Positions 9,545-18,914 are shown, numbered from the stretch's first letter. The stretch is DNA of 37,871 bases from an uncultured Methylococcaceae bacterium (GCA_903934875.1 CAIZPP010000069.1:1-37871), one strand, 5' to 3'. Notes: generated by a model from the sequence alone, not told the origin. Made by a program: numbers and translations.

Positions 9545-12500
9545 TCACCTCCGGCGTTGGGGGGCCGAACCCTGGCGGGCGCGGCGTTGTTCGGCGCGGG
9601 ATTGCGCAGCCTGCCTATCCATCGCGGATTCGTGGGTTGACGGCTGCCCATGTTGTCGCAGATGCCCTGCCAGCGCCCGTATTGTCGGGTAGCTGAACAA
9701 ATCGATGACTTTCAAGGCCGGGTAATCCGGCTGCAAGCGAGTGTGTACCTGCATCAGTAGCAAGGAATGCCCGCCTAGACCGAAGAAGTTATCATTCATG
9801 CCCACGCTGTCCCGTTTTAGCACCTGCTGCCAAATGTCGGCAAGATGCTGTTCGGTGGTATCGCAGGGGGGTTCGTAAGCCATACTGGCAACATCGGGTT
9901 TAGGCAGGGCTTTGCGGTCAATTTTGCCATTCGGGGTCAAAGGCAGGCTGTCCAGCACTTGGATATGGGCAGGCACCATATACTCGGGCAGGCGGGACTT
10001 TAGGAAAGTGGTCAATGACCAGTGGCTAGTGGCTAGAGAAGAGGGGTATCCCTGGGCATCTCCCTCAGCCGGTTTTCCACTGACCACTGATGACTGGTCA
10101 CTCAGCACTACATAGGCCACCAAGCGGGGGTTGCCGTCGTCTTGGTAAAGCACAGCCACGGCTTCCCTTACGGCAACATGCTTGGCCAGCACCGCCTCGA
10201 TCTCGCCTAGTTCGATGCGAAAGCCCCGCAGTTTCACTTGCTGGTCGAGACGGCCTAGATATTCCAGATTGCCGTCCATTAACCAGCGGGCTAGGTCGCC
10301 GGTCTTGTAGATGCGTTCGGTTTTGCCGAAAATATCGACTTCTTTGAACTTCTCGGCGGTCAGTTCTGGGCGGTTGAGATAGCCGTGCGCCAACCCCATT
10401 CCGGCGATGCACAGCTCACCCGGAATGCCCGGCGGCAGCGGCTGGTGCAGTTCGTTCAGAATGTAGATGCGGGTGTTGGCTATCGGCTTGCCGATGGGTA
10501 ATCGGAGAGCCTCCGCCGAGTATTCGAACACACTGGCGCAAACGGTGGCCTCAGTGGGGCCATAGGCGTTGATGAAACGGCGTCCAAGCACCCATTGCGA
10601 TGCCAGTTTCGGCGTACAGGCCTCGCCGGCCACGATCAACGTACCTAGTCGGGGCAAGTCCTCCTGCGGCAAAGCGGCCAGCGCGGAAGGCGGCAGGGTG
10701 ACGTGGGTGATGGCCTCATCCCGCAGCAAGGCAAACAAGTCGGTGCGAATCCGCTGGTAATGCGCCAGATGCAGGGATGCGCCTCGTGTTAGGCTCATCA
10801 GCACTTCTGATGCGGCTGCGTCAAAACTAAGTGCGGCAAATTGCAACACCTGGCTGTGCGAGTCGGTGCGGAAATAATCGCCTTGGAAGCAAGCCAGATT
10901 CACTGCGCCACGGTGTTGCAGCATGGCACCCTTGGGCTTGCCGGTGGACCCCGAGGTGTAAATCACATAAGCCAGGTCGCCGGGCCGGCTTTGTGGCGGA
11001 GGATTGTTGCCGGAATAGTCGCCGGTATTCAGCGCATCCAGGCACAGTACTATGCAACCCTGCTTGAGGCCAGCCGTCGGTAGCCGGTCTGCTAGGCTGC
11101 TTTGGGTTAGCAGTAGCGGCGCGGCGCTGTCGGCCAGCATCCAGGCGATGCGTTCCTGTGGATAATCCGGGTCGATAGGGACATAGGCACAGCCGGCCTT
11201 GAGTATGCCCAACAGGCCAATGACCATGTCTAGCGAGCGGTCCATGCAGAGGCCGATCAAGGGCTTGCTGTGCAGCAGCGGTTTGCCGTCCGCATTGGTC
11301 AAACCGAGCAGGTAATGCGCCAAACGGTTGGCTTGCCGGTTAAGTTGCCGATAACTCAGTGACTGTCCGGCAAACACCACCGCAATGCCGTCCGGGGTTT
11401 TTTCAACCTGCCGCTCAAACAAACCAGTCACCGTCCCATCGTAAGAGTAGTCTATGGCAGTGTCGTTCCATGTCTGCAACAGGTGAATGTCGGCTGCCGT
11501 CAGCAGGGAAAGTTGCTCTACGGATAGTCTGGGGTTACTAACGATGGCTTGCAGCAAAGTCGCAAAATGCACTGCCATCTGTGCGATGGTGGTTTCGATG
11601 AACAGGCTGGTGGCATATTCCCAGTGGCACAGCAGTTGTCCGTCCCGTTCTTCCGTGCTGAGGGTCAGATCGAACTTGGCGACAGGAAAATCGGCATCCA
11701 CTTCGGTAATGCGCACATCCGGCAAGTTGACGCGTGGGGCTGCGGTGTTTTGCAGAGCGAACATCACTTGGAACAGGGGAGTATGGCTGAGGCTGCGTGC
11801 CGGTTGCAGGCGTTCCACCAAGGTTTCAAACGGAGTGTCCTGATGGGCGTAGGCATCCAAGCAGGTTTTGCGAACGGAACGCAGCAGTTGGACAAAGCTT
11901 TCGCCCGGCCGCAAGCGGGTGCGCAATACCAGTGTATTAACGAAAAAACCGATGAGTTCCTCGGTATGGCTATGGGTGCGGTTGGCGATGGGCGAGCCTA
12001 TGCAAATGTCATCTTGACGGCTGTAACGGGCCAACAGAAGCGTAAAGGCCGCGAGTAGGGTCATGAACAGGCTGCTGTTCTGCTGCTGGCCCAGCGCCTT
12101 CAGTGACTCGGTTAGTTCACTGCCCAAGATGTGCCGATACTGGCCACCGTGGAAACTTTGCCGTGCCGGACGCGGCCGGTCAGTGGGCAATTCCAGCAAT
12201 TCAGGCGCGTCGGCGAGTTGTTGCCGCCAGTAGTCCAACTGCCGTTGTAGGATTTCGCCTTGCAGCCATTGCCGTTGCCAAGCCGCATAGTCTTGGTATT
12301 GGATTGGCAGTACCAGCTCCGCAGGGGTTCCGCCAATGGCAAACGCATGATAGGCTTGTTGCCAGTCGCGCATGAGCACCCCCAGCGACCATCCATCGCT
12401 GATGATGTGGTGCATGTTCAGCAGCAGCACCTGCCGGTTTCCCCCCAGCCTGAGCAAGTCCGCCCTGAACAAAGGGCCTCTGGCTAGATCGAAGGGCTGG

Positions 12501-15500
12501 ACCGCATGGGCATTGGCATGCCGGCTGACTTCAGCCTGTTGCTGCCCCGCAGGCAGGGATGACAAATCGCATACTATGCAAGCAAATTCTCTTGCCGGTA
12601 GAAAGGCAACCGATGCTAACCCGCTGTGGGTGGGGAAGCAACTGCGCAGGCTGCGATGGCGCTCCACTAGCCAGCGCAACGCCGCTTGCAGGGCTTCCAT
12701 GTCCAGCGGGCCGTCCCAGCGCAATGCTAGCGGGATGTTGTAGGTGGCTGACGGCCCCTCGAAGCGGTCAATAAACCACAAGCGTTGCTGGGCGAAAGAC
12801 AGGCATGGCGTGAAATCCCCCGGGCATGGCAGAATTGGCGGCAGACTGAAGCCTACGGCGGTTTCTTCCACTAGGGTAGCCAATCCGGCCAGCACCGGAT
12901 GCTCGAAAATTGCGCGGATCGGCAGTTCCACCCGGAAGCTGTCGCGGATGCGTGAGGCGAGTTGGGCGGCGAGCAGCGAATGCCCGCCTAGGCCAAAAAA
13001 ATTGTCATGGCGGCTGATGGTTTTCCGTCCTAGCAGGCCGGCCCACAGGCTTGCTAACAGTTCTTCGCCAGGAGTGGCCGGCGCTGTGAATGTGGCTGTG
13101 CTTTCTGATTTCGGCGCAGGCAGCGCTTTGCGGTCTAGCTTGCCATTCGGTGTCAGCGGCAGGCTGTCCAACACTTGGATTTGGGCGGGCACCATGTAGT
13201 CGGGCAGTCGGGCCTGCAGGAAAGTGGACAGGGAAGAGGCCAGAGAAGAGCGGGATGCTTGGACATCCTCCTCAGCCTGCTTTCCACCGGCCACCGGCCA
13301 CTGTCCACTAGCCACTACATAAGCCACCAGCCTAGTGTTGCCGTCACCCTCGAACAGCACGGCTGCGGCTTCCCGGACGGCTTCATGTTGGGCCAGCACC
13401 GCCTCAATTTCACCCAGCTCAATGCGGAAACCGCGTAATTTGACTTGTTGGTCGATGCGGCCTAAATATTCCAGCCCGCCATCCGGCAACCAACGGGCCA
13501 AATCGCCGGTGCGGTAAACCCGTTCCAGTTGGCCGGAAGCTTCGATGTCGATGAAGCGCTCCGCCGTCAGGTCGGGACGGTGCAAATAGCCACGCGCCAG
13601 CCCGTCGCCGGCGATGCAGAGTTCGCCGGGGAGGCCGGGCGGGAGCAACTGGCTTTGCCTATCCAGAATGTAAATTCGCGTATTGGCGATAGGCTGGCCA
13701 ATGGAAGGTGGCCTGTCCAAGGCTCCAGGCATGAGCAGACAGGCAGTTGACCAGATGGTCGTTTCGGTGGGGCCGTAGACGTTCCATAATTGCCGGCTGT
13801 TTTGCGACAGGTAACGGGCCAGTTCCAACGGCATGGCTTCGCCTCCGCACAATACCGTCAGCGGGGTGGTCTGCCGCCACTGGCTGTATTGCAGCAGTTT
13901 CCAGGTGGCCGGGGTGGCCTGCATGAAACTGACCGGATGGCTGTCCAGGTAAGCTTTCAAGCGCCTGCCGTCGGTGGCGGTTTCCCGGCTTGCCAGATGG
14001 ATGGTGCCGCCGGCCAGCAATGGCAGATAGAGTTCCAATCCGGCAATATCGAATGACAGCGTGGTCACCGCCAGTAGTTCGCTGTCCGCCGTGAATCCGG
14101 TGCGCTGCCGCATGTCCAGCAGGAAGTTGAGCAGGGCGCAGTGTTCTACCATCACTCCCTTGGGGCTGCCGGTGGACCCGGAAGTATAAATCACATAGGC
14201 CAGCGCATCCGGCTTGCTGCTTGCAGGCGGATTGGCCGTGGAGTAATCCGCCAGTGTCGCTTGCAGGGCATCCAGGCACAGCGGTCGGCAACCCTGTCCA
14301 AGTGTCAATTGCGGCAGCAAGCCGCTATGCGTCAATAGCAGTGCTGCGGCACTGTGCTCCAACATGTGGCGGATGCGTTCGGCTGGATAGTCCGGTGCCA
14401 GAGGGACATAGGCCGCCCCTGCCTTGAGAATGCCAAGCAGGCCCACCAGCATATCCGGTGAACGTTCCACACACAGGCCGATCAGCGTATCGTTTTTGAT
14501 CAGTGCATCCCCCGCCTCTGTTTCCAAGGTGCTAAGAAAATGCGCCAACTGGTTTGCCTGCTGGTTGATTTGCCGGTAAGTCCAAGTCCGTCCGTCAAAC
14601 ACCAGTGCCCTCGCATCCGGTGCCTGCGCGGTTTGTGCCTCGAATAGGTCGATTAGCGTTTTGTGTCGCGCGTAATCCTGTGCGGTATCGTTCCATGCCA
14701 GTAGTTGCCGGATGTCGCCGTCAGTCAGCAGGGGCAGGCGGTCAACCGGCACTGTCGGGTGGGCGGCAATGGCTATGAGCAAGGTCTCAAAATGCCCCGC
14801 CATGCGAACGACGCTGTCCCTCGCAAACAGGTCGGTGTTATACAAGATCAATCCACGCAGCGGATTGTCTCCGATAACAGACAGGGAAAGTTCAAACTGG
14901 CCTTCCATCTGCGGGATGTCCACCAGTTCCGCACGGCATCCATCGGCCACAAAACTGTCTTGCATCAGGGATTCGTTTTCATAGGCAAAGCCTGCCTGCA
15001 CCAGCGGCGCGTGACTACGGTCACGCCGGGGCTGCAGTTTCTGCACCAGCAGAGAAAACGGATAAGGTTGGTGGAACAGGCCGGCTAACACTGTATGGGT
15101 TGTTTTCGCCAATAACTCGGTGAAGCTTGGTGCCTTGCCTTCAGGAATGTGTGCAGTCACTACCATCAGGTTGGCCAGATAGCCGACCAGATTGGCAAAC
15201 TGTCTCTGGTTGCGCGGAACAGAGGTGGGCACACCGATCCAAATATCCGGCTGGGCGGTATAGCGGTGCAGCAGCACTTGATACGCGGCCAACATGACAT
15301 TGAACAAGCGGGTGTTGTGCTGTTGCGCCAGGGTTCTTAACTGCCCAGTCAAAACGGGCGAAAGTTGGAAAGGCAGTGAAGCGCCTGCATAAGTTTGCAC
15401 AGGCGGGCGCGGTCGGTCGATCGGCAATTGCAGGACCGGAATTCCGCTGCCTAACTGCTTGCCCCAGTAAACCGCCATGCGCTCGCCTTTGCGGTCGGCC

Positions 15501-16048
15501 AGCAGACCATTCTCCCAGGCTATATAGTTGGAATAATCAAGCGCGGCGGGTAATTCAGGAAACTGCCCTTGCACAAGACTGGCATAGTTTGCCAGCAACT
15601 CCTGCCCCATAATCGACAAAGAACTGGCATCGCCGACGATATGATGCAAATCCAGCAGCAGGATGCAGACCTCGTCCGCACCCTCAAACAAGGTGGCGCG
15701 GAATGCATTCTGGGTGAGGTCGAAGGCTTGGTGGGTGGCTTGTTGCGCCTGCCTCAGTAATTCGCTTTCTGGGCAACGGCGGGCGTTGACCACCGTGAAA
15801 TGGGTGCAGGCTTGTGCTGCCAAGCGTTGGCAGGGGATGCCGTCCCGTTCTAGGAAAATAGTCCGCAAAGCGGAGTGCCGTTCGAGCAGGTAATCCAATG
15901 CCTTCCGCAGCACGGGGATATTCAGGGTTTGCCGGAAACGCAGTGGCAGGGCAATATTGTAAGCCGTACTATTCGGGTCTTCCTGATAAATCAGCCACAG
16001 TGCCTGCTGACCGTGGGAGAGCGGCATTTCCTGGTGCGCTAGCTTCAC
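9545..16048 (-). CDS. Two-module NRPS, C-A-PCP-C-A-PCP
   Basis: About 2167 aa. Condensation 1 (roughly 5-440; active site HHIVGDA, where the usual HHxxxDG Gly is Ala), adenylation 1 (460-970; YTSGSTGSPKG, YGPTETT, NGKLDRK), carrier 1 (LGGHSLL, about 1010-1060), condensation 2 (1080-1520; HHIISDG), adenylation 2 (1540-2040; YTSGSTGKPKG, YGPTEAT, NGKIDRK), carrier 2 (LGGHSLL). There is no TE, E or MT domain; release is left to the PKS. Aligning by eye to GrsA, pocket codes read DILQLGVIWK (close to known glycine codes) and DASTIAAVCK (close to Tyr/Phe codes). Both A domains carry a 20-25 residue insertion before RLP(D/E)YMVP. Start GTG 16048 is chosen because it overlaps the preceding gene's TGA (GTGA), with AGGCGAGG upstream; ATG 16027 is the alternative. 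The C-terminal tail is rich in Arg and Gln. Confidence 0.95.
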   Translation of the reverse strand: MKLAHQEMPLSHGQQALWLIYQEDPNSTAYNIALPLRFRQTLNIPVLRKALDYLLERHSALRTIFLERDGIPCQRLAAQACTHFTVVNARRCPESELLRQAQQATHQAFDLTQNAFRATLFEGADEVCILLLDLHHIVGDASSLSIMGQELLANYASLVQGQFPELPAALDYSNYIAWENGLLADRKGERMAVYWGKQLGSGIPVLQLPIDRPRPPVQTYAGASLPFQLSPVLTGQLRTLAQQHNTRLFNVMLAAYQVLLHRYTAQPDIWIGVPTSVPRNQRQFANLVGYLANLMVVTAHIPEGKAPSFTELLAKTTHTVLAGLFHQPYPFSLLVQKLQPRRDRSHAPLVQAGFAYENESLMQDSFVADGCRAELVDIPQMEGQFELSLSVIGDNPLRGLILYNTDLFARDSVVRMAGHFETLLIAIAAHPTVPVDRLPLLTDGDIRQLLAWNDTAQDYARHKTLIDLFEAQTAQAPDARALVFDGRTWTYRQINQQANQLAHFLSTLETEAGDALIKNDTLIGLCVERSPDMLVGLLGILKAGAAYVPLAPDYPAERIRHMLEHSAAALLLTHSGLLPQLTLGQGCRPLCLDALQATLADYSTANPPASSKPDALAYVIYTSGSTGSPKGVMVEHCALLNFLLDMRQRTGFTADSELLAVTTLSFDIAGLELYLPLLAGGTIHLASRETATDGRRLKAYLDSHPVSFMQATPATWKLLQYSQWRQTTPLTVLCGGEAMPLELARYLSQNSRQLWNVYGPTETTIWSTACLLMPGALDRPPSIGQPIANTRIYILDRQSQLLPPGLPGELCIAGDGLARGYLHRPDLTAERFIDIEASGQLERVYRTGDLARWLPDGGLEYLGRIDQQVKLRGFRIELGEIEAVLAQHEAVREAAAVLFEGDGNTRLVAYVVASGQWPVAGGKQAEEDVQASRSSLASSLSTFLQARLPDYMVPAQIQVLDSLPLTPNGKLDRKALPAPKSESTATFTAPATPGEELLASLWAGLLGRKTISRHDNFFGLGGHSLLAAQLASRIRDSFRVELPIRAIFEHPVLAGLATLVEETAVGFSLPPILPCPGDFTPCLSFAQQRLWFIDRFEGPSATYNIPLALRWDGPLDMEALQAALRWLVERHRSLRSCFPTHSGLASVAFLPAREFACIVCDLSSLPAGQQQAEVSRHANAHAVQPFDLARGPLFRADLLRLGGNRQVLLLNMHHIISDGWSLGVLMRDWQQAYHAFAIGGTPAELVLPIQYQDYAAWQRQWLQGEILQRQLDYWRQQLADAPELLELPTDRPRPARQSFHGGQYRHILGSELTESLKALGQQQNSSLFMTLLAAFTLLLARYSRQDDICIGSPIANRTHSHTEELIGFFVNTLVLRTRLRPGESFVQLLRSVRKTCLDAYAHQDTPFETLVERLQPARSLSHTPLFQVMFALQNTAAPRVNLPDVRITEVDADFPVAKFDLTLSTEERDGQLLCHWEYATSLFIETTIAQMAVHFATLLQAIVSNPRLSVEQLSLLTAADIHLLQTWNDTAIDYSYDGTVTGLFERQVEKTPDGIAVVFAGQSLSYRQLNRQANRLAHYLLGLTNADGKPLLHSKPLIGLCMDRSLDMVIGLLGILKAGCAYVPIDPDYPQERIAWMLADSAAPLLLTQSSLADRLPTAGLKQGCIVLCLDALNTGDYSGNNPPPQSRPGDLAYVIYTSGSTGKPKGAMLQHRGAVNLACFQGDYFRTDSHSQVLQFAALSFDAAASEVLMSLTRGASLHLAHYQRIRTDLFALLRDEAITHVTLPPSALAALPQEDLPRLGTLIVAGEACTPKLASQWVLGRRFINAYGPTEATVCASVFEYSAEALRLPIGKPIANTRIYILNELHQPLPPGIPGELCIAGMGLAHGYLNRPELTAEKFKEVDIFGKTERIYKTGDLARWLMDGNLEYLGRLDQQVKLRGFRIELGEIEAVLAKHVAVREAVAVLYQDDGNPRLVAYVVLSDQSSVVSGKPAEGDAQGYPSSLATSHWSLTTFLKSRLPEYMVPAHIQVLDSLPLTPNGKIDRKALPKPDVASMAYEPPCDTTEQHLADIWQQVLKRDSVGMNDNFFGLGGHSLLLMQVHTRLQPDYPALKVIDLFSYPTIRALAGHLRQHGQPSTHESAMDRQAAQSRAEQRRARQGSAPQRRR
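10007..10107. repeat. In-frame heptamer-repeat insertion in adenylation domain 2
   Basis: Within the NRPS gene the DNA contains runs such as CCAGTGGCTAGTGGCTAG and CCACTGACCACTGATGACTGG, variants of a seven-base unit CCACTGA/CCACTAG. They encode the insert SDQSSVVSGKPAEG...SLATSHWSL between YVV and the conserved RLPEYMVP. A matching insertion exists in A domain 1. Confidence 0.7.
13222..13318. repeat. In-frame heptamer-repeat insertion in adenylation domain 1
   Basis: The DNA holds CCACCGGCCACCGGCCACTG followed by TCCACTAGCCACTAC, the same heptamer family as at 10007-10107. The two insertions also share AGAGAAGAG and CTCAGCC-G-TTTCCAC blocks. The encoded insert (SGQWPVAGGKQAEEDVQ...) is at the equivalent protein position in both A domains. 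Confidence 0.7.
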
Positions 16049-16926
16049 GATGCTTGCCTCGCCTGCGCCCGATAGGCTAGGTAACCCAGCAACCTGCCGA
16101 CAACCAGGCTGGGCATCAATAACAGTTCCTTCCAACGGCCATGCAACAGACAGGCAGGCACATACGAAAACGGCTCGATCAGTGCTTTCATTAACACAAT
16201 TTTAGCCGTGAATTGGCGCTTCCCCATCAGATAGCCATTGCCCAAGCCATAGCGGTACTCGCGTTTGATAAGCTGTGGGACGCTGTAAATCCGCATCGGT
16301 GTGGGGTGGCGGATGACGACACTTGGATCGAAGTAGAAGTTTGCGCCGTTGTCTATGCAGCGCAGCAAAAAATCAGTGTCCTCCCCACATCCCCACATCG
16401 TGCCGGGGCCTATGCTTTCATCGAAAGTGTTGCCCTTAGCCTGGTCGGCCCGCAGGAAGAAGGCGGCGGTCATACCCAACACCCAGGCATTCTCCTGGGT
16501 GATATCGCCTGCCTTGTGCGGCATGTAGAACAAGATGGATTCCTCGTCCTTGTCCAGATCAAGCACGTTGCCGACCACGCCGTCCCGCCGTGGGTTCTCG
16601 GCCAGGAAGCTGGCAACCTTGCTCAAGGTATCCGGTTCATAGGCACAATCGTCATCAGGGAATCCGACCACATCGCCGCTAACCTGTGGCAAACCCAAAT
16701 TACGGGCACGCGCCAGCAGGGGTTCATCTTGCCGAAGATGCAGAATCGGGAAATGTTGGCGGTAATTTTCAATCATAGCCTCCAAGCGGCTGTCTGGATT
16801 CTGATCGACAATAATCAGGCCGAAACCACCCGCATAATCCTGGCGGCTGAGCGAGTGCAGGAAACGTTCGGTTTCCTTGACACGGTTTACGGTGGCCATT
16901 ATCAAAGAGAAGCGCAATTTTGTCAT
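16045..16926 (-). CDS. Glycosyltransferase family 2 (copy 2)
   Basis: 293 aa. It starts MTKLRFSLIMAT, has the nucleotide-sugar binding acidic motif VGFPDDDC, a later GCGEDTDFLLRC segment (GT2 acceptor/catalytic region) and hydrophobic stretches near the C-terminus that may touch the membrane. It is a clear paralogue of the GT2 at 20897-21790: the order FSLIMAT...VDQN...GDVVGFPDDDC...ED TD...RIYSVPQL is shared. It likely transfers a sugar from an NDP-sugar to the product or a carrier-bound intermediate. Start 16926 chosen because GGAGAGG lies 9 nt upstream; earlier in-frame ATGs (17049, 16971) overlap the ACP gene and are less well placed. Its TGA overlaps the NRPS GTG start, suggesting coupling. 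Confidence 0.9.
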   Translation of the reverse strand: MTKLRFSLIMATVNRVKETERFLHSLSRQDYAGGFGLIIVDQNPDSRLEAMIENYRQHFPILHLRQDEPLLARARNLGLPQVSGDVVGFPDDDCAYEPDTLSKVASFLAENPRRDGVVGNVLDLDKDEESILFYMPHKAGDITQENAWVLGMTAAFFLRADQAKGNTFDESIGPGTMWGCGEDTDFLLRCIDNGANFYFDPSVVIRHPTPMRIYSVPQLIKREYRYGLGNGYLMGKRQFTAKIVLMKALIEPFSYVPACLLHGRWKELLLMPSLVVGRLLGYLAYRAQARQAS

Positions 16927-16960
16927 ACCGGCCATCCTCTCCAATTTCGTTGTTGAAAAA

Positions 16961-17230
16961 TCAGGCTTCATCCTGAGCGGTTTTTTGCCGTATTTTTTGT
17001 TTAATGATATCTTCCAATGCGGGAAGGGAATTAAAGTTATCCGTGACAATATCGCCGTCGCCGAATTTAACCCCGTATTGCTTTTCGATGTGGGATATCA
17101 GGCCGACCAACATGAAAGAATCCAGAATTCCGCTATCAATCAGATTGGAGCTTTTGTCAAACCCATCTGGCACCCTGCCCATCAGGTATCTTTTAAGGAT
17201 AAGTTCATAGAGTTCGTCTTGTATGCTCAT
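16961..17230 (-). CDS. Acyl carrier protein (ACP2)
   Basis: 89 aa, a typical size for a free-standing carrier protein. The phosphopantetheine attachment motif is GILDSFMLV with Ser38. AAGGAA stands 10 nt upstream of ATG 17230. It lies 14 bp downstream of the acyl-adenylating ligase gene, which suggests it receives the acyl group from that ligase and presents it to the first condensation domain of the NRPS (inference). It needs a phosphopantetheinyl transferase, which is not in this window. Confidence 0.88.
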   Translation of the reverse strand: MSIQDELYELILKRYLMGRVPDGFDKSSNLIDSGILDSFMLVGLISHIEKQYGVKFGDGDIVTDNFNSLPALEDIIKQKIRQKTAQDEA

Positions 17231-17244
17231 GCGTTGATGTTTCC

Positions 17245-18699
17245 TTAAGGCTTTAGTTGGGATGCATTGCGGATTAATTTTCCGCTGGCCGTTCTCAGTA
17301 AGCGGTCAACAAAAGTGATCTGTGCCGGTATCTTGTGTTCAGCTAAATGACCGGCACAAAAGGCAATGATGTCCTCCGTGGTCGGCAATTCACTTATTCC
17401 CGGGGCTTTAACCACATGGGCATGGGGAATCTCACCCAAGCGTTCATCGGGGTAGCGAAACACACAGGCCTCCTGAATGGCCGGGTGGGCTTCCAGCACG
17501 GCTTCAACCGTTTGCGGGAAAAATTTCATGCCGCCCACGCTAATGACTTCTTTTGACCGCCCACGGATATGGAGATACCCCGCTTCATCAAACTCGCCCA
17601 GGTCGCCGGTGGCAAACCAACCATCATTTTTTTGCAAAATGTCCTTGCGCTCTTGCCAAGGCTCATAATAAGCATCAATCAGGCCCCTGCCGCGCAACTG
17701 CACTTCACCCAAGCCAGTGGCTTGATCGACTCCCAGCAGGCGGGCTTCATACGCGGGCAGTATTTTCCCCACTGAACCCTGCTTTTCGCGGGGCTGGTCC
17801 AGATTCATGCAGGGTAGGCCCACTTCAATGATGCCATAGGTTTCATTCAAGGGTATTTGGAAACGTTGGTAAAACGCATCGGCCACTGCGGGCGCTAATG
17901 AGGCGGTGGTAACGATGGCCAAGCGCAAGTCGGGCAACATTTGGCTTCCCCTGTCCTGCGCCATTAAGTTGTAATGCAGCGGTGCCGCATAAATCAGGGT
18001 GGCCTTATGCTTCGCGGCGATTTGGATGATGCTTGAACCGAAGGCATTGGGGGCAAGCAGAATGGTGCAGCCATAGCTCAGATAGGCGACAATCGACACG
18101 GTAAAGTGGTAGGCCATGGACAATAACCAGACAATCCTGTCGCCCTGGGCTAGGCGCAAGCCTTGGTTGGCGGCTTGGATGCGTTCGTAAACGGTTTCAT
18201 GCGACAGCACAACCCCTTTGGAGGTTCCCGTCGTGCCCGAAGTGAAGCGCACAAACGCCGGGTTAATGCGGGCAAAACCAACAGGTTTCGGCAGGGTTTT
18301 AGCACAAGGCATAAAAGCCGTTTGCGCGGATAGAAAAACCGCCTCAGCGGTTTGCAAGGGCGCGACATCCGCCATGATGTTGGATTTGGAAAGCACTGCG
18401 TCAATGGCAATGTGCCGGAAAATCTGTTGCTTTTCCAGCGGGTTCAGTTCCACCGGAACGGGCACGACACATGCGCCGCAACCCCATATCGCATAGATTA
18501 AGGCAATGTATTCAGGGCTGTTCGGATAGTGCAGCGCAATACAGTCTAAGGCCTTGACGCCTTGCCCCTTAAGTTGCGCAATCAAGCCTTCTATTAATAG
18601 CCTGAAATCGCCATAGGTATACTCTTCACGAGTCGTGGTGATTAGCAGGTGGTTGGGTTGCTTTGCGGCTGTTGCTAAAAACAGGTCAAGTAAGTTCAT
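17245..18699 (-). CDS. Stand-alone acyl-adenylating ligase (AMP-binding enzyme)
   Basis: 484 aa, without carrier or condensation domains. Core motifs: P-loop RFTSGTTGTSKG (residues 151-162), YGIIEVG, GWFATGDLGEFDEAG, the hinge RSKEVISVGGMKFFP and the C-terminal lysine motif TASGKLIRN. Such enzymes activate a carboxylic acid as acyl-AMP and pass it to CoA or an ACP. Next to ACP2 it most likely loads the starter acid of the NRPS line. Substrate cannot be read from the sequence. The start codon sits two bases after one copy of the leader repeat, with no visible Shine-Dalgarno. Confidence 0.9.
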   Translation of the reverse strand: MNLLDLFLATAAKQPNHLLITTTREEYTYGDFRLLIEGLIAQLKGQGVKALDCIALHYPNSPEYIALIYAIWGCGACVVPVPVELNPLEKQQIFRHIAIDAVLSKSNIMADVAPLQTAEAVFLSAQTAFMPCAKTLPKPVGFARINPAFVRFTSGTTGTSKGVVLSHETVYERIQAANQGLRLAQGDRIVWLLSMAYHFTVSIVAYLSYGCTILLAPNAFGSSIIQIAAKHKATLIYAAPLHYNLMAQDRGSQMLPDLRLAIVTTASLAPAVADAFYQRFQIPLNETYGIIEVGLPCMNLDQPREKQGSVGKILPAYEARLLGVDQATGLGEVQLRGRGLIDAYYEPWQERKDILQKNDGWFATGDLGEFDEAGYLHIRGRSKEVISVGGMKFFPQTVEAVLEAHPAIQEACVFRYPDERLGEIPHAHVVKAPGISELPTTEDIIAFCAGHLAEHKIPAQITFVDRLLRTASGKLIRNASQLKP

Positions 18700-18701
18700 G
18701 A

Positions 18702-18733
18702 TACAGCGTTTTCAATAGCAAATAGTTACTTGT
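18702..18733 (-). repeat. Locus leader repeat, copy B (abuts the ligase start)
   Basis: On the minus strand it contains CAAGTAACTATTTGCTATTG and ends in GAAAACGCTGTA, two bases before ATG 18699. It matches copies C (20873) and D (25722) at most positions. Confidence 0.7.
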
Positions 18734-18756
18734 AAAAGCTCTTCGGCATAATTTAG

Positions 18757-18866
18757 GTTCTTTGGGAATTCGCATGGTGACCAGCGACGCGCATACACAA
18801 GCCATTGTTTTTACATTGTGTCGAAACTTTCCTAAAGCCGTTTACCATGCGAATTCCCAAAGAGCC
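18757..18866. mobile_element. 110-bp MITE with 23-bp inverted repeats and 8-bp target duplication
   Basis: The left end starts GGTTCTTTGGGAATTCGCAT and the right end, read in reverse, starts GGCTCTTTGGGAATTCGCAT. The two 23-bp termini (18757-18779 and 18844-18866) differ at one base. Both flanks carry the same 8 bp, ATAATTTA (18749-18756 and 18867-18874), a perfect target-site duplication. It has no coding capacity. Length, GG-starting termini and 8-bp duplication suit a non-autonomous derivative of an ISL3-type insertion sequence (family assignment is inference). It sits between the FAD oxidoreductase and ligase genes. Confidence 0.9.
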
Positions 18867-18914
18867 ATAATTTATCCCATCACATCATCCTCAGTATATG
18901 CTGACTTGTCAGGG

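Noticed and set aside
16213-16956. Plus-strand open frame of 247 codons opposite GT2
   Set aside because: Antisense shadow of a gene with clear GT2 motifs and a good ribosome binding site.
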